A stretch of 64,000 nucleotides of DNA from Parvibaculum sp002684405 (GTDB lineage: Bacteria > Pseudomonadota > Alphaproteobacteria > Parvibaculales > Parvibaculaceae): positions 842,391-906,390 of the forward strand of contig OZ223206.1 in assembly GCA_965140395.1 (NCBI GenBank), in the 5' to 3' direction. The notes beneath the pieces are model-generated. The model was not told where the DNA came from. It ran no database searches and worked only from the letters and a program-made list of their open reading frames with translations. Of the stretch, positions 62,222-64,000 are shown piece by piece; positions within the stretch are counted from its first letter, which is position 1; each line of letters starts with the position of its first letter. A program made the translations under genes and the position numbers.

Positions 62222-64000
62222 TCAGTTCCCGCTGCTGTCGATGAAGAATGTGTCGCGGATCGACCGCCAGGTGTCGGCTGCGCGCATACGCAGACGGGAG
62301 ACGAGGGTCACGGGCAGCGCGGGCTCAAGATCGACCCCGAGGCGCGTGATGCGCTCTTCCTCCACGGCGAGCACGACCAGCTCCACCGGCCCGAGAGCGA
62401 GCTTTGCGCCCGTCGCGAGATTTTTGTCGCCGAGACGCGAGCGCATGAGGTCGGCGATCGGGCGGTCGGCCTCATGGGGCGTGACGCCGAAATCATAAAG
62501 CCCGGCGACATCGGCCGCATTGGCTTGCGGGTCGAGTTCGAAATCGATGGTCACGGGATCGGAGGCCTCGCGGCGTAGCCGCCGCGCCCCGAACAGGCGG
62601 TCGAATTGCGCCGTCTTATCGCCCGAGGCGAGCAGCAGCACGAAATCATCGGGCTTGAGGCCGTCCGCCGGGAGGCCCTGATGCACGGCGCCTTCGCGCA
62701 TCACGGAAATGATTTCGGTCTCGGCGGGCAGCGGCACGCGGCGCATGGGCCGGCGCGCGACAAGGCTCATCGGGTCGACCGTATAGGCGAGCACGCTGCG
62801 GCCCGCTTCCATCGGCAGGTCGAGTTCCGCGCGCGAGCGCGCCCGGGGCCTTGGCGGCAATTCGACACCGGTCAGCCTTGCCGCAACGCCGATGGTCCAG
62901 CCCTGCACGACGAGCGAGGTCAGCACAACGATGAAGACGACACCGAAGATTTCATGCGCGAAGGGGACGTTTTCCAGAACCGGGATCGTGCCGAGGAAGA
63001 TGGGCACCACGCCGCGCAGGCCCACCCACGAGACGAAGCCGAGTTCGCGCGCGGTATAGCCGAACGGCCCAAGGCAGAGCAGCGTCGCCACGGGGCGCGC
63101 GACGAGAATGAGCACGGCGGAAATCGCCAGCGAGGGCAGCAGAATGGGCATCAGGTCGGTCGGCGTGACCAAGAGGCCCATCATCAGGAACATGACGATC
63201 TGGGAGAGCCAGGCGAGCCCGTCGGAAAAGCGGCTTATTTCATTGGTGGCGCGATGCGGCGCGTTGCCCAGCGTGAAGCCGACGAGAAAGATCGCCAGAA
63301 AGCCGCTCGCGCCGAGGCTTTGCGCAGCGCCGAAGACGACGAGGCCCAGCGCGACCGCCAGAATGGGGTAAAGGCCCGGCGAGAGGTTCAGCCGGTTCAC
63401 CGCGCGGCGCACCAGCGCACCGCCGATGACGCCGAAGAAGAGACCGCCCGCAAACTGCCAGAGGAAATCGAGGGCAAGCTCCAGCGCAAGATCGAGCCCC
63501 GTCGCCTGCAGGTTCGCGCCCGCCAGGGCGCCGCCGCCTGCCGACAGGACCGCGACGAAAGCGAGCGTCAGGAAAATCGCCATCGGGTCGTTGAGGCCCG
63601 ATTCCACTTCCAGCGTGGCGGCAACGCGCGGGCGCAGGCGCAAGCCCTTCAGATGGAGCAGGAAGAAGACCGCCGCCGCGTCGGTGGAGCCGACAATGGC
63701 GCCGATCAGCAGCGCGGTCGGCCAGCCCGTATCGAAGACCAGCCAGGCGGTGGCGCCGGTGATGCCCGCGGTGACGATCACGCCCAGCGTCGCCAGCCCG
63801 ACGGAAACGGAGAAGGCCCGCGAAAGCGCCTCGCGCGTGGTCCGCAAGCCGCCGTCGAACAGGATCAGCGCCAGGCCGATGGAACCGGCGAGATAGGCCA
63901 GCGAAAAATCGTCGAAGCCGATACCGCCCAGCCCGTCCTCCCCCGCCAGCATGCCGAGCGCCAGAAAGACGAGCAGCAGCGGCGCGCCGACCCGCGAGGA
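62222..64000 (-). CDS. cvrA: CvrA/NhaP2-type K+/H+ antiporter (partial, N-terminus off window)
   Basis: The frame runs off the right edge; about 592 codons are visible. Membrane motifs include VFLALGMLAGEDGLGGI, LILFDGGLRTT, GAIVGSTDAAAVFFLL (ion-binding Asp region) and ESGLNDPMAIFLTLAF. The cytoplasmic part has a TrkA-C domain (residues about 395-480, EIISVMREGAVHQG and DFVLLLASGD). CPA1-type NhaP2 exports K+ under osmotic change. Together with TrkH it frames K+ balance in this region. Confidence 0.93.
   Translation of the reverse strand, partial: SSRVGAPLLLVFLALGMLAGEDGLGGIGFDDFSLAYLAGSIGLALILFDGGLRTTREALSRAFSVSVGLATLGVIVTAGITGATAWLVFDTGWPTALLIGAIVGSTDAAAVFFLLHLKGLRLRPRVAATLEVESGLNDPMAIFLTLAFVAVLSAGGGALAGANLQATGLDLALELALDFLWQFAGGLFFGVIGGALVRRAVNRLNLSPGLYPILAVALGLVVFGAAQSLGASGFLAIFLVGFTLGNAPHRATNEISRFSDGLAWLSQIVMFLMMGLLVTPTDLMPILLPSLAISAVLILVARPVATLLCLGPFGYTARELGFVSWVGLRGVVPIFLGTIPVLENVPFAHEIFGVVFIVVLTSLVVQGWTIGVAARLTGVELPPRPRARSRAELDLPMEAGRSVLAYTVDPMSLVARRPMRRVPLPAETEIISVMREGAVHQGLPADGLKPDDFVLLLASGDKTAQFDRLFGARRLRREASDPVTIDFELDPQANAADVAGLYDFGVTPHEADRPIADLMRSRLGDKNLATGAKLALGPVELVVLAVEEERITRLGVDLEPALPVTLVSRLRMRAADTWRSIRDTFFIDSSGN

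Overview
The window is a piece of an alphaproteobacterial chromosome. The GC-rich core carries the gene order murA, DUF2948, hisD, UPF0262, low-molecular-weight phosphatase, infA, maf, ribonuclease E/G, yacG, which is typical of this class. Codon use and protein sequences suggest a Hyphomicrobiales or Parvibaculum-like lineage; that placement is an inference and was not tested. Only plain inspection was possible, so family names rest on motifs and recalled family features.

Left block (1-14327): accessory DNA ending at an intact tRNA-Phe. From right to left it holds a P4-type tyrosine integrase next to the tRNA 3' end, a 67-residue small protein, a large ParB-like protein without a ParA, a TraG/TraD-like ATPase, a small conserved protein, then an operon of a membrane-anchored unknown protein and a giant RTX protein with an N-terminal class 3 lipase domain. 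The RTX gene runs off the left edge (at least 2484 codons). The second attachment site of this element was not found inside the window.

Core block 1 (14328-23133): tRNA-Phe, yacG, rng, maf, infA, a SIMPL-domain protein, a phosphatase, UPF0262, hisD, DUF2948, murA, a 59-residue basic protein and tRNA-Thr (GGT).

Island (23134-41751): the last 54 bases of tRNA-Thr are repeated exactly at 41698-41751, so the 18.6 kb between them reads as an integrated island. It has no integrase; a damaged IS3-type element sits where one would be expected. Cargo is stress and ion related: SYLF, CsbD, two divergent Crp/Fnr regulators around a perfect palindrome, a self-duplicated lipoprotein, a tandem pair of DUF3309 micro-proteins, ExoD, DUF2147, a wrecked nhaA, a cold-shock protein, and a complete N-type ATPase operon in the order DCQRBEFAG. 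The c subunit has the double-glutamate plus Ser/Tyr site.

Core block 2 (41752-64000): TrkH potassium transporter, an rRNA/tRNA methyltransferase, photolyase, a TauD-like protein divergent from a LysR regulator, an iron/B12-type ABC importer, a GH17-like glucanase, an HU protein with a histone H1-like tail, a MazG-like protein, a GIY-YIG gene bracketed by inverted palindromic repeats, class I ribonucleotide reductase genes nrdA and nrdB separated by two unknown genes, proline iminopeptidase, a glutamine amidotransferase, a FUSC protein, a frameshifted SDR gene and a CvrA/NhaP2-type K+/H+ antiporter that runs off the right edge.
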